Source: an uncultured Rhodospirillaceae bacterium (GTDB lineage Bacteria > Pseudomonadota > Alphaproteobacteria > Rhodospirillales > Magnetospirillaceae). Taken from it: 64,000 nucleotides of DNA. The notes below the pieces were generated by a model. That model ran no database searches and had not been told where the DNA came from. It saw only the letters and a program-made list of their open reading frames with translations. The position numbers and the translations under genes were made by a program. The stretch is from NCBI GenBank assembly GCA_937887565.1, contig CALABS010000059.1:186001-250000 (forward strand), given 5' to 3'. Positions 51,492-59,564 of the stretch are shown here, one piece after another; the stretch's first letter is position 1, and every line of letters begins with the position of its first letter.

Positions 51492-54400
51492 ATGACCTAC
51501 GCCGAACTCCAGGTCACCACCAATTTCAGCTTCCTGCGCGGGGCCTCGCATCCCGACGAGATGGTGGCGGCCGCCGCCGCGCTCGGCCTGCACGCGGTGA
51601 CGGTCACCGACCGCAATTCCCTGGCGGGGGTGGTGCGCGCCCATGTGGCGGCCAGGCAGGCGGGCATCCGGCTGGTGGTCGGCGCGCGGCTGGATTTCCG
51701 CGACGGGCACCCTTCGGTGCTGTGCCTGCCCACCGACCGCGACGCCTATGGCCGCCTGTGCCGGCTGCTGACCGAGGGGCTGCGGCGCGCCCCCAAGGGC
51801 GAGTGCTGGCTGGACGGCCCCGACTTGGCGGCCTGGGGCCACGGACAGGTGCTGGTCGTCCTGCCGGACGGGGATTTCGAGACACCGCTGGCGGCCCTGG
51901 CCGCCGCCTTCCCCGGCGCGGTGCATCTGGCCGCCCATCACCACCTGGACGGCGGGGACGAGGCCCGCATCGAGCGCCTGGCCGCCATCGCCGCGCGGTG
52001 CGCCGCGCCGCTGGTGGCCACCAACGACGTCCACTACCACGCCCCCGGCCGCCGGCCGCTCCAGGACGTGCTGACCGCCGTGCGCCATCACACCACCGTC
52101 GAGGCGGTGGCGGGGAGAAAGCTGTTCGCCAACGCCGAGCGCCATCTGAAGCCGGCCGGGGAGATGACACGCCTGTTCCGCCGCTGGCCCGAGGCGGTGG
52201 CGCGGACGGTGGAGATCGCCGACCGCTGCCGCTTCTCGCTGGACGAGCTGCGCCACGAATACGCCGCCGACCCCGCCCCCGCTGGCCACACCCCGCAAAG
52301 CTGGCTGGAAGCGCTGACCTGGGAGGGCGCGGCGCGGCGCTATCCTGACGGAGTCCCCGACCGGGTGCGTCGGCAGGTGGAGCACGAATGCGCCCTGATC
52401 GGGCAGTTGGGCTACGCGCCCTATTTCCTCACCGTCCACGACATCGTCGCCTTCGCGCGCGGCCGGGGCATCCTGTGCCAGGGGCGCGGCTCGGCGGCCA
52501 ATTCGGCGGTGTGCTACTGCCTGGGCATCACCGCCGTCGACCCCGCCCGCGCCGACCTGCTGTTCGAGCGCTTCGTTTCCGCCGAGCGCGGCGAGCCGCC
52601 CGACATCGACGTGGATTTCGAGCACGAGCGTCGCGAGGAGGTGATCCAGTACATCTACGGCAAATACGGCCGCCACCGCGCCGGCCTGGCCGCCACCGTC
52701 ATCACCTACCGCACCCGCTCGGCCATCCGCGACGTCGGCAAGGCGCTGGGCCTGTCCGAGGACGCCGTCGGCGCCCTGGCCAAGACGGTATGGGGCTCGT
52801 CCGGGGAGTCGTTCCGCGACGCCCAGGTGCGCGAGGCGGGCCTCGACCCCGCCGACCAGCGCCTCAGGATGGTGCTCGACCTGGCCGACCAGCTGACGGG
52901 CTTTCCCCGCCACCTGTCCCAGCACGTGGGCGGGTTCGTCATGACCCGGGGGCGGCTGGACGAGGTGGTCCCGGTCGCCAACGCCCGCATGAAGGACCGC
53001 ACCGTCATCGAATGGGACAAGGACGACCTCGACGCGCTGGGCATCCTCAAGGTCGACGTGCTGGCGCTGGGCATGCTGACCTGCGTGCGCAAGGCCTTCG
53101 AGCTGTTGGCCGCCCATCACGGGGTCGAGTTCGACCTCGCCACCGTGCCGGCCGAGGACCCAGCGGTCTACGACATGCTGTGCAAGGGCGACTCGGTGGG
53201 GGTGTTCCAGGTGGAAAGCCGCGCCCAGATGGCCATGCTGCCGCGCCTGCTGCCGCGCTGCTTCTACGACCTGGTCATCGAGGTCGCCATCGTGCGCCCC
53301 GGTCCCATCCAGGGCGACATGGTCCATCCCTATCTGCGCCGCCGCGCCGGCAAGGAGAAGGTGACCTTCCCCTCGCGCGAGCTGGAGGCGGTGCTGAGGA
53401 AGACCCTCGGCGTGCCGCTGTTCCAGGAGCAGGCCATGCGCATCGCCATCGACGCCGCCGGCTTCTCCCCCGCCGAGGCCGACCGCCTGCGCCGGGCCAT
53501 GGCCACCTTCAAGCGCTCGGGCCAGGTGACGGCGTTCCGCGACAAGTTCCTGGCCGGGATGGAGGGCAACGGCTACGACCCCGCCTTCGCCGCCGCCTGC
53601 TTCCGCCAGATCGAGGGGTTCGGCGAATACGGTTTCCCGGAATCCCATGCCGCCAGCTTCGCCCTGCTGGTCTACGTCTCGGCCTGGTTGAAATGCCACG
53701 CCCCGGCCGCCTTCGCCTGCGCCCTCCTGAACTCCCAGCCCATGGGCTTCTACGCCCCCGCCCAGATCGTCCGCGACGCCCGCGCCCACGGCGTCGAGGT
53801 CCGTCCCGTCGACGTCAACGCCGGCGACTGGGACTGCACGCTGGAGGCAACCATGCCCCCACCCCGGCCCTCCCCCACGCGCGGCGCGGGGGAGGGAGTC
53901 CTTGCCCCCCTCCTCCGGCTCGGCCGGGGGAGGGCCGGGGTGGAGGCATGCGGCAGCATGGCCCTGCGCCTTGGCCTGCGGCAGGTGTCCGGCCTGTCCG
54001 AGGCCGAGGCGCGGCGGCTGGTCAACCGGCGCGGCGCGGGCTACCGCGACCCCCGCGACGCCTGGCGCCGGGCCGAGCTGTCCGTCAGGGCGCTGGAGGC
54101 GCTGGCCCGGGCCGACGCCTTCGCCGCCATGGGCCTGGAGCGACGCGACGCGCTGTGGGCGGTCAAGGGACTGGTGGACAAGCCGCTGCTGCTGTTCGAC
54201 GGCCCCGGGCCCGAGGACCGGGTTTTCCTGCCGACGGAAAGCGAGGGCGAGCGCATCGTCGAGGACTATTCGGCGATCAAGCTGACGCTGCGCCGCCACC
54301 CGCTGGCACTGCTGCGCGACGGGCTGCGGCGCCAGGGCTATGAGCCCGCCGCCCGGCTGGCCGACATTCGCGATGGTTCCCGCCTGAGGACAGCCGGGCT

Positions 54401-54680
54401 GGCGGTCACCCGCCAGCGGCCGGGAACCGCCTCGGGAGTGGTGTTCATCACCCTGGAGGACGAGACCGGGGTGGTCAACCTGGTGGTCTGGCCGCAAGTG
54501 TTCGAGGCCAACCGGGCGCTGTGCATGCGCGGCCGGCTGATCGGGGTGGAGGGACGGCTGCAACGGGACGGCATGGTCATCCATCTGGTCGCCGAGCGCC
54601 TGGTCGATCTGTCGCCCCACCTCGCCGCCCTGCTGCCCGACGGCGGGCACCTCGCCGTCGCCAGCCGGGATTTCCATTGA
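51492..54680 (+). CDS. dnaE2: Error-prone DNA polymerase DnaE2, with in-frame palindromic insertion
   Basis: A 1062-residue C-family polymerase. It has an N-terminal PHP domain (YAELQVTTNFSFLRGASHP), catalytic palm acids in PPDIDVDFEHERR (Asp371, 373 and 375), DNA-binding fingers, and the OB fold (GVVFITLEDETGVVNLVVWP, about 980). With ImuA and ImuB it carries out damage-induced translesion synthesis. Between CTLEA and MALRLGLRQ (about residues 787-819), where relatives have only a few residues, a Pro/Gly/Arg-rich stretch is encoded by a palindromic element (53854-53948) without breaking the frame. ATG at 51492 follows GGGGTGGGG. Confidence 0.92.
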   Translation: MTYAELQVTTNFSFLRGASHPDEMVAAAAALGLHAVTVTDRNSLAGVVRAHVAARQAGIRLVVGARLDFRDGHPSVLCLPTDRDAYGRLCRLLTEGLRRAPKGECWLDGPDLAAWGHGQVLVVLPDGDFETPLAALAAAFPGAVHLAAHHHLDGGDEARIERLAAIAARCAAPLVATNDVHYHAPGRRPLQDVLTAVRHHTTVEAVAGRKLFANAERHLKPAGEMTRLFRRWPEAVARTVEIADRCRFSLDELRHEYAADPAPAGHTPQSWLEALTWEGAARRYPDGVPDRVRRQVEHECALIGQLGYAPYFLTVHDIVAFARGRGILCQGRGSAANSAVCYCLGITAVDPARADLLFERFVSAERGEPPDIDVDFEHERREEVIQYIYGKYGRHRAGLAATVITYRTRSAIRDVGKALGLSEDAVGALAKTVWGSSGESFRDAQVREAGLDPADQRLRMVLDLADQLTGFPRHLSQHVGGFVMTRGRLDEVVPVANARMKDRTVIEWDKDDLDALGILKVDVLALGMLTCVRKAFELLAAHHGVEFDLATVPAEDPAVYDMLCKGDSVGVFQVESRAQMAMLPRLLPRCFYDLVIEVAIVRPGPIQGDMVHPYLRRRAGKEKVTFPSRELEAVLRKTLGVPLFQEQAMRIAIDAAGFSPAEADRLRRAMATFKRSGQVTAFRDKFLAGMEGNGYDPAFAAACFRQIEGFGEYGFPESHAASFALLVYVSAWLKCHAPAAFACALLNSQPMGFYAPAQIVRDARAHGVEVRPVDVNAGDWDCTLEATMPPPRPSPTRGAGEGVLAPLLRLGRGRAGVEACGSMALRLGLRQVSGLSEAEARRLVNRRGAGYRDPRDAWRRAELSVRALEALARADAFAAMGLERRDALWAVKGLVDKPLLLFDGPGPEDRVFLPTESEGERIVEDYSAIKLTLRRHPLALLRDGLRRQGYEPAARLADIRDGSRLRTAGLAVTRQRPGTASGVVFITLEDETGVVNLVVWPQVFEANRALCMRGRLIGVEGRLQRDGMVIHLVAERLVDLSPHLAALLPDGGHLAVASRDFH
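53854..53948. repeat. Palindromic repeat element inside dnaE2
   Basis: A 95-bp element bounded by 23-bp terminal inverted repeats (53854-53876 and 53926-53948) that match at 22 of 23 positions. The core half-site begins CCCCCACCCCGG. The centre contains GC-rich palindromes (CCCCCACGCGCGGCGCGGGGG and CCCCCCTCC...GGGGG). It has no coding capacity of its own beyond the in-frame host peptide. A relative with the same terminal repeats lies at 62356-62456, so it appears to be a mobile REP/MITE-like family. Confidence 0.75.
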
Positions 54681-54705
54681 CCGCGCTTGCTGCTACACCC
54701 ACGCC

Positions 54706-55035
54706 ATGGACACCGCCCTCGCCGTCGTCGCCGTGGTCGCCTTCGCCGCCGCCGCCCTGCAACTCCGGGCCACCGTGCGACTGCGCCGGCGCGGCCTGAT
54801 GGAGCCCGACCCGCGCGCGGCCTGGCTGGCCGGGCTGACCTTCATCCAGGTGGTGCTGTGGGCGACCAGCAAGGGCCAGGCGGTGGCGGCCATGGCGGCG
54901 GCGGGCCTGCCCATGCTGGTCCTGACGGCGCTGTCCAGCCGCCGGCTGCTGCCGGCCCGCGCCCATGCCCGCCTGTGGGGCGCGATCGCCGCCGTGACCG
55001 TTGGCGCCCTGGTCGTTGCCGCACTTGCAAAATAG
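54706..55035 (+). CDS. Small membrane protein of unknown function
   Basis: A 109-residue protein with about three hydrophobic segments (1-20, 42-65, 85-105) separated by basic loops (RLRRRGLMEPDP, SSRRLLPARAHARL). No family is recognised. It begins 25 bases after the dnaE2 stop and ends 47 bases before parA, on the same strand, so it may be carried on either transcript. Confidence 0.5.
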   Translation: MDTALAVVAVVAFAAAALQLRATVRLRRRGLMEPDPRAAWLAGLTFIQVVLWATSKGQAVAAMAAAGLPMLVLTALSSRRLLPARAHARLWGAIAAVTVGALVVAALAK

Positions 55036-55082
55036 GGCGGTTCGCGTAGCCTCTGGACGAACGGTGCAGGGGAGTACTCACA

Positions 55083-55727
55083 ATGCCGGCCAAGGCCATC
55101 ACCATCGCCCAGCAGAAGGGCGGCGCGGGCAAGACCACCATCGCCGCGCAACTTGGCGTCGCCTTCGCCGCCAGGGGGATGCGGGTCGGCCTGGTGGACA
55201 TCGACCCCCAGGGCTCGCTGGCCATGTGGTTCGAGGTCCGCACCCAACTCGTCGCCGAGGACGGGGCGGGAATCACCTTCGTCCAGGGCGCCGGCTGGCG
55301 CCTGACCACCGAGATGGACCGCCTGAAGCGCGCCGTCGACGTGATCATCGTCGACAGTCCGCCCCATGCCGAGACCGACGTGCGCATCGCCGTGCGCGCC
55401 GCCGATTTGATCCTGGTGCCCATGCAGCCGTCGCCCATGGATCTGTGGGCCACCCAGCCCACCCTGGACATGGCCAAAAAGGAGAAATCCGCCGCGCTGA
55501 TGGTGTTCAACCGCACCCCCGCCAAGGGCAAGCTGGTGGACGCCGTCCGCAGGAAGATCGTCGCCGCCGAGATGCCGGTGGCCGACACCGTGCTGGGCAA
55601 CCGCGTCGCCTTCGCCGCCTCGATGATGGAGGGCAAGGGCGTCGTCGAGAGCAATCCCCGCCACACGGCGACCAAGGAAATCAACGCCCTGGCCGCCGAG
55701 ATCGGCGCCAAGCTGGGCCTGGAATAG
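55083..55727 (+). CDS. ParA-family ATPase (orphan)
   Basis: A 214-residue deviant Walker ATPase. It has QQKGGAGKTT (Walker A with signature lysine, residues 10-19), VDIDPQGSLAMW (A') and VDVIIVDSPPHAETD (Walker B). There is no adjacent ParB or parS-like site, so a role in positioning some cargo other than the chromosome is plausible. The ATG at 55083 follows a short GGGGAG ribosome site. The CopD-like gene begins nine bases after its stop. Confidence 0.88.
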   Translation: MPAKAITIAQQKGGAGKTTIAAQLGVAFAARGMRVGLVDIDPQGSLAMWFEVRTQLVAEDGAGITFVQGAGWRLTTEMDRLKRAVDVIIVDSPPHAETDVRIAVRAADLILVPMQPSPMDLWATQPTLDMAKKEKSAALMVFNRTPAKGKLVDAVRRKIVAAEMPVADTVLGNRVAFAASMMEGKGVVESNPRHTATKEINALAAEIGAKLGLE

Positions 55728-55735
55728 GAACCGCC

Positions 55736-56203
55736 ATGCTGTTCGCGATCGCGATCGGTCTGCACACCGTCGCCGCCGTCATCTGGGTCGGCGGAATGTT
55801 CTTCGCCCACACCGCGCTGCGCCCGTCGGTGGCCGAGATGACCCCGCCCGACCGCCTGGGCCTGTGGCACCGGGTGCTGCCGCGCTTCTTCGCCTGGGTG
55901 TGGATCTCGATCCTGGTCCTGCTGGTCACCGGCTACGGTACCCTGCTGACCGGCTATCGCGGCGGCATCGCCGGCGGCGCCCTGCACGTGGACATCATGC
56001 AGGCGACCGGCCTGCTGATGATGACGCTGTACACCTACATGTATTTCGGCCCCTTCAAATCCTTCAAGCGGGCGCTGGCCGCCGCCGAGATTCCCGACGC
56101 CGCCGCCTCCCAGGCCCGCATCCGCCAGATCGTCACCATCAATCTGTGGCTGGGGCTGGTCACGGTGTTCATCGGCGCCGCGGGGACCTTCGTGGGGTAT
56201 TGA
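55736..56203 (+). CDS. CopD-like/DUF-type four-helix membrane protein
   Basis: A 155-residue inner-membrane protein with four helices and the motif LHTVAAVIWVGGMFFAHTALRPSV near the N-terminus (about 7-30). This is characteristic of the CopD/YgaP-like heme or copper-associated membrane family. His9 and paired residues in later helices could be haem ligands. The ATG at 55736 follows the parA stop closely. The function of these stand-alone forms is not established. Confidence 0.7.
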   Translation: MLFAIAIGLHTVAAVIWVGGMFFAHTALRPSVAEMTPPDRLGLWHRVLPRFFAWVWISILVLLVTGYGTLLTGYRGGIAGGALHVDIMQATGLLMMTLYTYMYFGPFKSFKRALAAAEIPDAAASQARIRQIVTINLWLGLVTVFIGAAGTFVGY

Positions 56204-56207
56204 TCCC

Positions 56208-56669
56208 CTACTCCTCGCCGCCCGTCGCGCGCTCGCGCCGCCCCGCCAGCCCCGACACCACCTTGACCTCGCCGGTGAGCGTGCGGTGGATGGGGCATTT
56301 CTCGGCGATCTCCAACAGGCGGGCGCGCTGGTCGTCGGCGAGGTCGCCCTCGATGACCACGTCGCGGACGATTAGGTCGACCATCCCCGCCTCGGCCTCG
56401 CAATCGGCGCAGTCCTCGGCATGGACGCGGCCATGACGCAGCATCACCTCCACATGCCGCAGCGGCCAGCCCTTGCGGTCGGCATACATCCGGAGCGTCA
56501 TGGCGGTGCAGGCGCCCAGCGCCGCCAGCAACAGGTCATAGGGGGTCGGCCCCAGGTCGGCGCCGCCCATGGCCCGGGGCTCGTCGGCGCGAAAGGTGTG
56601 GCCGCCGGCCCGCACCGCCTGGGTCCACCGCCCTTCGTGGGTCTCGGCGACGGTGACGGTTGCGGCCAT
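56208..56669 (-). CDS. OsmC family peroxidase-like protein
   Basis: A 153-residue protein of the OsmC/Ohr fold. The two redox cysteines are present: LGACTAMTLRMYADRKGW (about Cys55) and AEKCPIHRTLTGEV (about Cys124). The set ADEPRAMGGADLGPTPYDLLLAAL before the first Cys is typical of the YhfA-type branch. Such enzymes reduce organic hydroperoxides with a thiol partner. ATG at 56669 with GGAG upstream. It is convergent with the CopD-like gene (four bases apart) and divergent from the Nudix gene. Confidence 0.88.
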   Translation of the reverse strand: MAATVTVAETHEGRWTQAVRAGGHTFRADEPRAMGGADLGPTPYDLLLAALGACTAMTLRMYADRKGWPLRHVEVMLRHGRVHAEDCADCEAEAGMVDLIVRDVVIEGDLADDQRARLLEIAEKCPIHRTLTGEVKVVSGLAGRRERATGGEE

Positions 56670-56720
56670 GGCGATGCTCCGGGTATGGGTGACGCTTCGG
56701 CAGAGATGGGAGGCCCCCTG

Positions 56721-57326
56721 GTGAGCGACAACCGTGACGACGTGGAGATCATCTCCCACGAGACCGTCTGCCAAAGCTATTTCCGTCTCGACAAGTATCG
56801 CCTGCGCCACCGTACCTTCGCCGGCGGCTGGTCGGGCGAGGTCGTGCGCGAGGTCTTCGAACGCGGTCAGGCGGTGGCGGTGCTGCTCTACGACCCCGAC
56901 CGGGACGAGGTGGCGTTGATCGAGCAGTTCCGCGTCGGTGCCCATGCCGCCGGCTGGAATCCGTGGTTGGTCGAGGTCGTCGCCGGCATCATCGAGGACG
57001 GCGAGCACCCCGACGACGTCGCCCGCCGCGAGGTCAAGGAGGAAGCCGGCTGCGAGTGCCTGGACCTGGTGCCCATGATGCACGCCATCTTGTCGCCGGG
57101 CGCGGTCAGCGAAACCTGCAAGATCTACTGCGGCCGGGTCGACTGCTCGAGCATCGGCGGTCTGCACGGGCTGGCCGACGAAGACGAGGACATCCGCGTC
57201 TTCACCCTGCCCGCCGACGAGGCCATCGCCATGGTCAAGGACGGCCGCGTCAACAACTCGGTGGCGATCATGGCGCTGCTGTGGCTGGCGCTGGAAAAGG
57301 ACGGGCTGCGCAAGCGCTGGCGCTGA
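56721..57326 (+). CDS. Nudix hydrolase, ADP-ribose pyrophosphatase type
   Basis: A 201-residue protein with an intact Nudix box at residues 89-111 (G.....E.......REV.EEAG). Preceding WLVEVVAGIIE and later MMHAILSPGAVSETCKIYCGRVD resemble NudF-type ADP-ribose diphosphatases. It hydrolyses nucleoside diphosphate-X compounds to remove reactive ADP-ribose. The GTG at 56721 has GGGAGG eight bases upstream, so I prefer it to earlier ATGs in frame. Confidence 0.9.
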   Translation: MSDNRDDVEIISHETVCQSYFRLDKYRLRHRTFAGGWSGEVVREVFERGQAVAVLLYDPDRDEVALIEQFRVGAHAAGWNPWLVEVVAGIIEDGEHPDDVARREVKEEAGCECLDLVPMMHAILSPGAVSETCKIYCGRVDCSSIGGLHGLADEDEDIRVFTLPADEAIAMVKDGRVNNSVAIMALLWLALEKDGLRKRWR

Positions 57327-57330
57327 GGCG

Positions 57331-58242
57331 CTATCGGCCCGCCACGACGGCCGGCAGGTTGTCGCGGATCAGTTTGGCGAACAGCCGGTATTCGTCGGCC
57401 CGCGAGGTGGTCCGGCGCCAGACAAGATCGATGGACCGCGCCGGCGCCGGCGCCCGAAACGGCCGCATGGCGATCTGGTCGTCCTCCAGCGCCTCGGCGG
57501 CGACGTAGAGCGCCGGCAACAGGGTGGCGCCCAGGCCGGTGGCCACCATCTGGCGCAGGGTATCCAGCGAGGTGGCGTGGAAGTCGGGATGCTCGGAGGC
57601 GCCGGCCGCCCTGCACAGCTCCAGCGCCGGGTCGCGCAGGCCGTCGCCGAATTCCAGCATGATCAGACGCTCGCCGACGAGGTCGGCCGGCACCAAATCA
57701 TCCTTGGCGGTCAGGCGGTGCCCCAGCGGCAACGCCGCCCACAGCGGCTCCGTGAACATGGGAACCACGGTCAGGTGGCTGTCGTCGGACGGCGCCGCCG
57801 AAAGCAGCACGATATCGAGCTCGCCATGGGCAAGGTCGGTCAGCAGCCGGGTCCGGGGCTCCTCGCGCAGATACAGCTTCAGATCGGGATACAGCGCCCG
57901 CATGGCCGGCAGGATGTGGGGCAGCAGATAGGGGCCCAACGTCCGCAGCACCCCGAAGCGAAGCGTCCCCGCCAGCGGCGTCAGCGAGCGCCGCGCCACC
58001 TCCTCCAGATCCGCGACGTCACGCAGGATGCTCCGCGCCCGGTCGGCCACATCGCGCCCGACCGGCGTCATCAGCACCTTGCGGCGGGTCCGTTCCACCA
58101 GCAGCACGCCCAGCTCCTCCTCCATCTGGGCGATCTGGGCCGACAGCGCCGGCTGGGTGAGATTGAGCCGTTCGGCCGCGCGGCGGAAATGCAAGGCCTC
58201 GGCGACGGCCACGAGGCAGCGGAGCTGGCGGAGGGTAAGCAT
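57331..58242 (-). CDS. OxyR-like LysR regulator lacking the peroxide-sensing cysteine
   Basis: A 303-residue LysR-type regulator. The N-terminal winged helix (LRQLRCLVAVAEALHFRRAAERLNLTQPALSAQI, about 4-37) is followed by an OxyR-like effector domain (TLGPYLLPHILPAMRALYPDLKLYLRE). At the place of E. coli OxyR Cys199 the protein reads FGDGLRDPALELC: the sensing Cys is Gly201 while the resolving Cys (Cys208 equivalent) is kept as Cys210. Classical disulfide sensing should therefore not work. It is divergent from the rpoH-type gene (110 bases between starts) and may control it. An unrelated small-molecule effector is an alternative. Confidence 0.85.
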   Translation of the reverse strand: MLTLRQLRCLVAVAEALHFRRAAERLNLTQPALSAQIAQMEEELGVLLVERTRRKVLMTPVGRDVADRARSILRDVADLEEVARRSLTPLAGTLRFGVLRTLGPYLLPHILPAMRALYPDLKLYLREEPRTRLLTDLAHGELDIVLLSAAPSDDSHLTVVPMFTEPLWAALPLGHRLTAKDDLVPADLVGERLIMLEFGDGLRDPALELCRAAGASEHPDFHATSLDTLRQMVATGLGATLLPALYVAAEALEDDQIAMRPFRAPAPARSIDLVWRRTTSRADEYRLFAKLIRDNLPAVVAGR

Positions 58243-58351
58243 GGATCGTTAATAACTATTTTTTATCAATCGCGCAACTCAAATCGATTGGCCTTATCAG
58301 GTTCGACGCCGTAGGTTCATGGACATGGATAACGATTTCCCGGAGCGGACG

Positions 58352-59227
58352 ATGACCACCCCCCGCAACAGCCAGGACCCCTCCAGCGCGTATTTCCGTG
58401 CGGTGCGCGAGACCCCGGTGCTCACGGGCGAGGAAGAGGCCGCCCTCGTCGCCCGCTGGCGCGACGCAGGCGACGAGGACGCGCGCCGGCGCCTCATCGA
58501 GGCCCATCTTCGCCTGGTGGTGAAGACCGCCGGCCAGTTCAAGGGCTATGGCCTGCCGGTGGCCGACCTCATCGCCGAGGGCAATGTCGGCCTGCTGCGC
58601 GCGCTCGAAACCTTCGACTCCGAGCGGGGTCTGCGGTTCTCCACCTATGCCCAGTGGTGGGTGCGGGCCGCCATGTTCGAATATGTGCTGAAGTTCTCGA
58701 CGCCGGTGAATTTCGGCCTGTCGGCGGAACGCAAGCGCCTGTTCTTCAAGCTGCGCGGGGCCAAGGCCCGCCTGACCGGACCCGAAGGCGGCGCGCTCGA
58801 CGCCCAGGACGCCGCAGCCATCGGCCGCGAGTTGAACGCCAAGGACGAGCGGGTGCTGGAAATGGAACGGCTGCTGACCCAGGCGCCGAGGTCGCTGGAC
58901 GCCCCGGTCGGCGAGACCGGCGTCTCGTACGGCGAGCTATTGGCCGACGACAGCCCGTCGGTGGACGAGGTGATCGGCGACCGCCAGGAGCTGATGTACC
59001 GCCGCGAACTGCTCAAGCGCGCCTGGAGCGAGCTGAGCGATCGCGAACGCGACATCGTCGCCGAACGGACCCTGCGCGAGAAGCCGCTGCGGCTGGAAGA
59101 CCTGGCCGTGCGCTACAACATCTCGCGGGAACGGGTGCGCCAGATCGAGGCCGCCGCCCTGACCAAGCTGAAGGGGCTGGTTCGCGCCGCCGAGGCCAAG
59201 CTGATGCCCAAGCCCCGCACCGCCTGA
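58352..59227 (+). CDS. rpoH: RpoH-type (sigma-32) alternative sigma factor
   Basis: A 291-residue sigma-70 family protein. Region 2 is LIEAHLRLVVKTAGQFKGYGLPVADLIAEGNVGLLRALE-like (about 47-85). The RpoH box is recognisable as ERKRLFFKLRGAK (about 126-138). Region 4 ends SRERVRQIEAAALTKLKG. It should direct stress promoters. Alphaproteobacteria often have two RpoH proteins, and this may be the second. I chose the ATG at 58352, since GGAG lies six bases upstream; the ATG at 58319 is in frame. A small zinc-finger gene follows 14 bases after its stop. Confidence 0.85.
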   Translation: MTTPRNSQDPSSAYFRAVRETPVLTGEEEAALVARWRDAGDEDARRRLIEAHLRLVVKTAGQFKGYGLPVADLIAEGNVGLLRALETFDSERGLRFSTYAQWWVRAAMFEYVLKFSTPVNFGLSAERKRLFFKLRGAKARLTGPEGGALDAQDAAAIGRELNAKDERVLEMERLLTQAPRSLDAPVGETGVSYGELLADDSPSVDEVIGDRQELMYRRELLKRAWSELSDRERDIVAERTLREKPLRLEDLAVRYNISRERVRQIEAAALTKLKGLVRAAEAKLMPKPRTA

Positions 59228-59241
59228 CGGAGGACCGGATC

Positions 59242-59502
59242 ATGCGCTGCCCCCGCTGCGACGTCGATCTCGCCATGAGCGAACGCCAGGGCGTGGAAAT
59301 CGATTACTGCCCCAAGTGCCGGGGCGTGTGGCTGGACCGTGGCGAACTGGACAAGATCATCGACCGCTCGGCGGCCCACGAGCCGGCCCATGCGCCGCCG
59401 GCCATGACCGGGCGGTTTCCCACCGACGACGACCGCTGGGTGCACAAGCACCAGCACCGCCGGAAGAAGTCCTTTCTCCAGGACATCTTCGACTTCGACT
59501 GA
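59242..59502 (+). CDS. Zinc-ribbon (TFIIB-type, zf-TFIIB) small protein
   Basis: An 86-residue protein. The ribbon is MRCPRCDVDLAMSER...IDYCPKCRGVWLDRGELDKII, giving two CxxC pairs at about 3-6 and 23-26. The tail is His/Lys rich and ends FLQDIFDFD. Family members are small soluble zinc proteins of unknown function. ATG at 59242 with GGAGG upstream. It shares the rpoH transcript and is closed by a strong terminator. Confidence 0.85.
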   Translation: MRCPRCDVDLAMSERQGVEIDYCPKCRGVWLDRGELDKIIDRSAAHEPAHAPPAMTGRFPTDDDRWVHKHQHRRKKSFLQDIFDFD

Positions 59503-59535
59503 GCTTGGTTCTCTCCTTTGACCCCCCTCCAACTT

Positions 59536-59563
59536 CCCCCGCCGGCGACGGCGGGGGATTTTT
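59536..59563 (+). terminator. Rho-independent terminator of the rpoH-zf operon
   Basis: CCCCCGCCG (59536-59544), GNRA-type loop GCGA, CGGCGGGGG (59549-59557), then ATTTTT. On the minus strand no T-run follows, so it does not serve the convergent MFS gene. Confidence 0.9.
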
Positions 59564-59564
59564 C

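Noticed and set aside
55083..55727. Chromosome or plasmid partition locus
   Set aside because: No parB gene or parS-like repeats lie nearby, so it is reported only as an orphan ParA-family ATPase.
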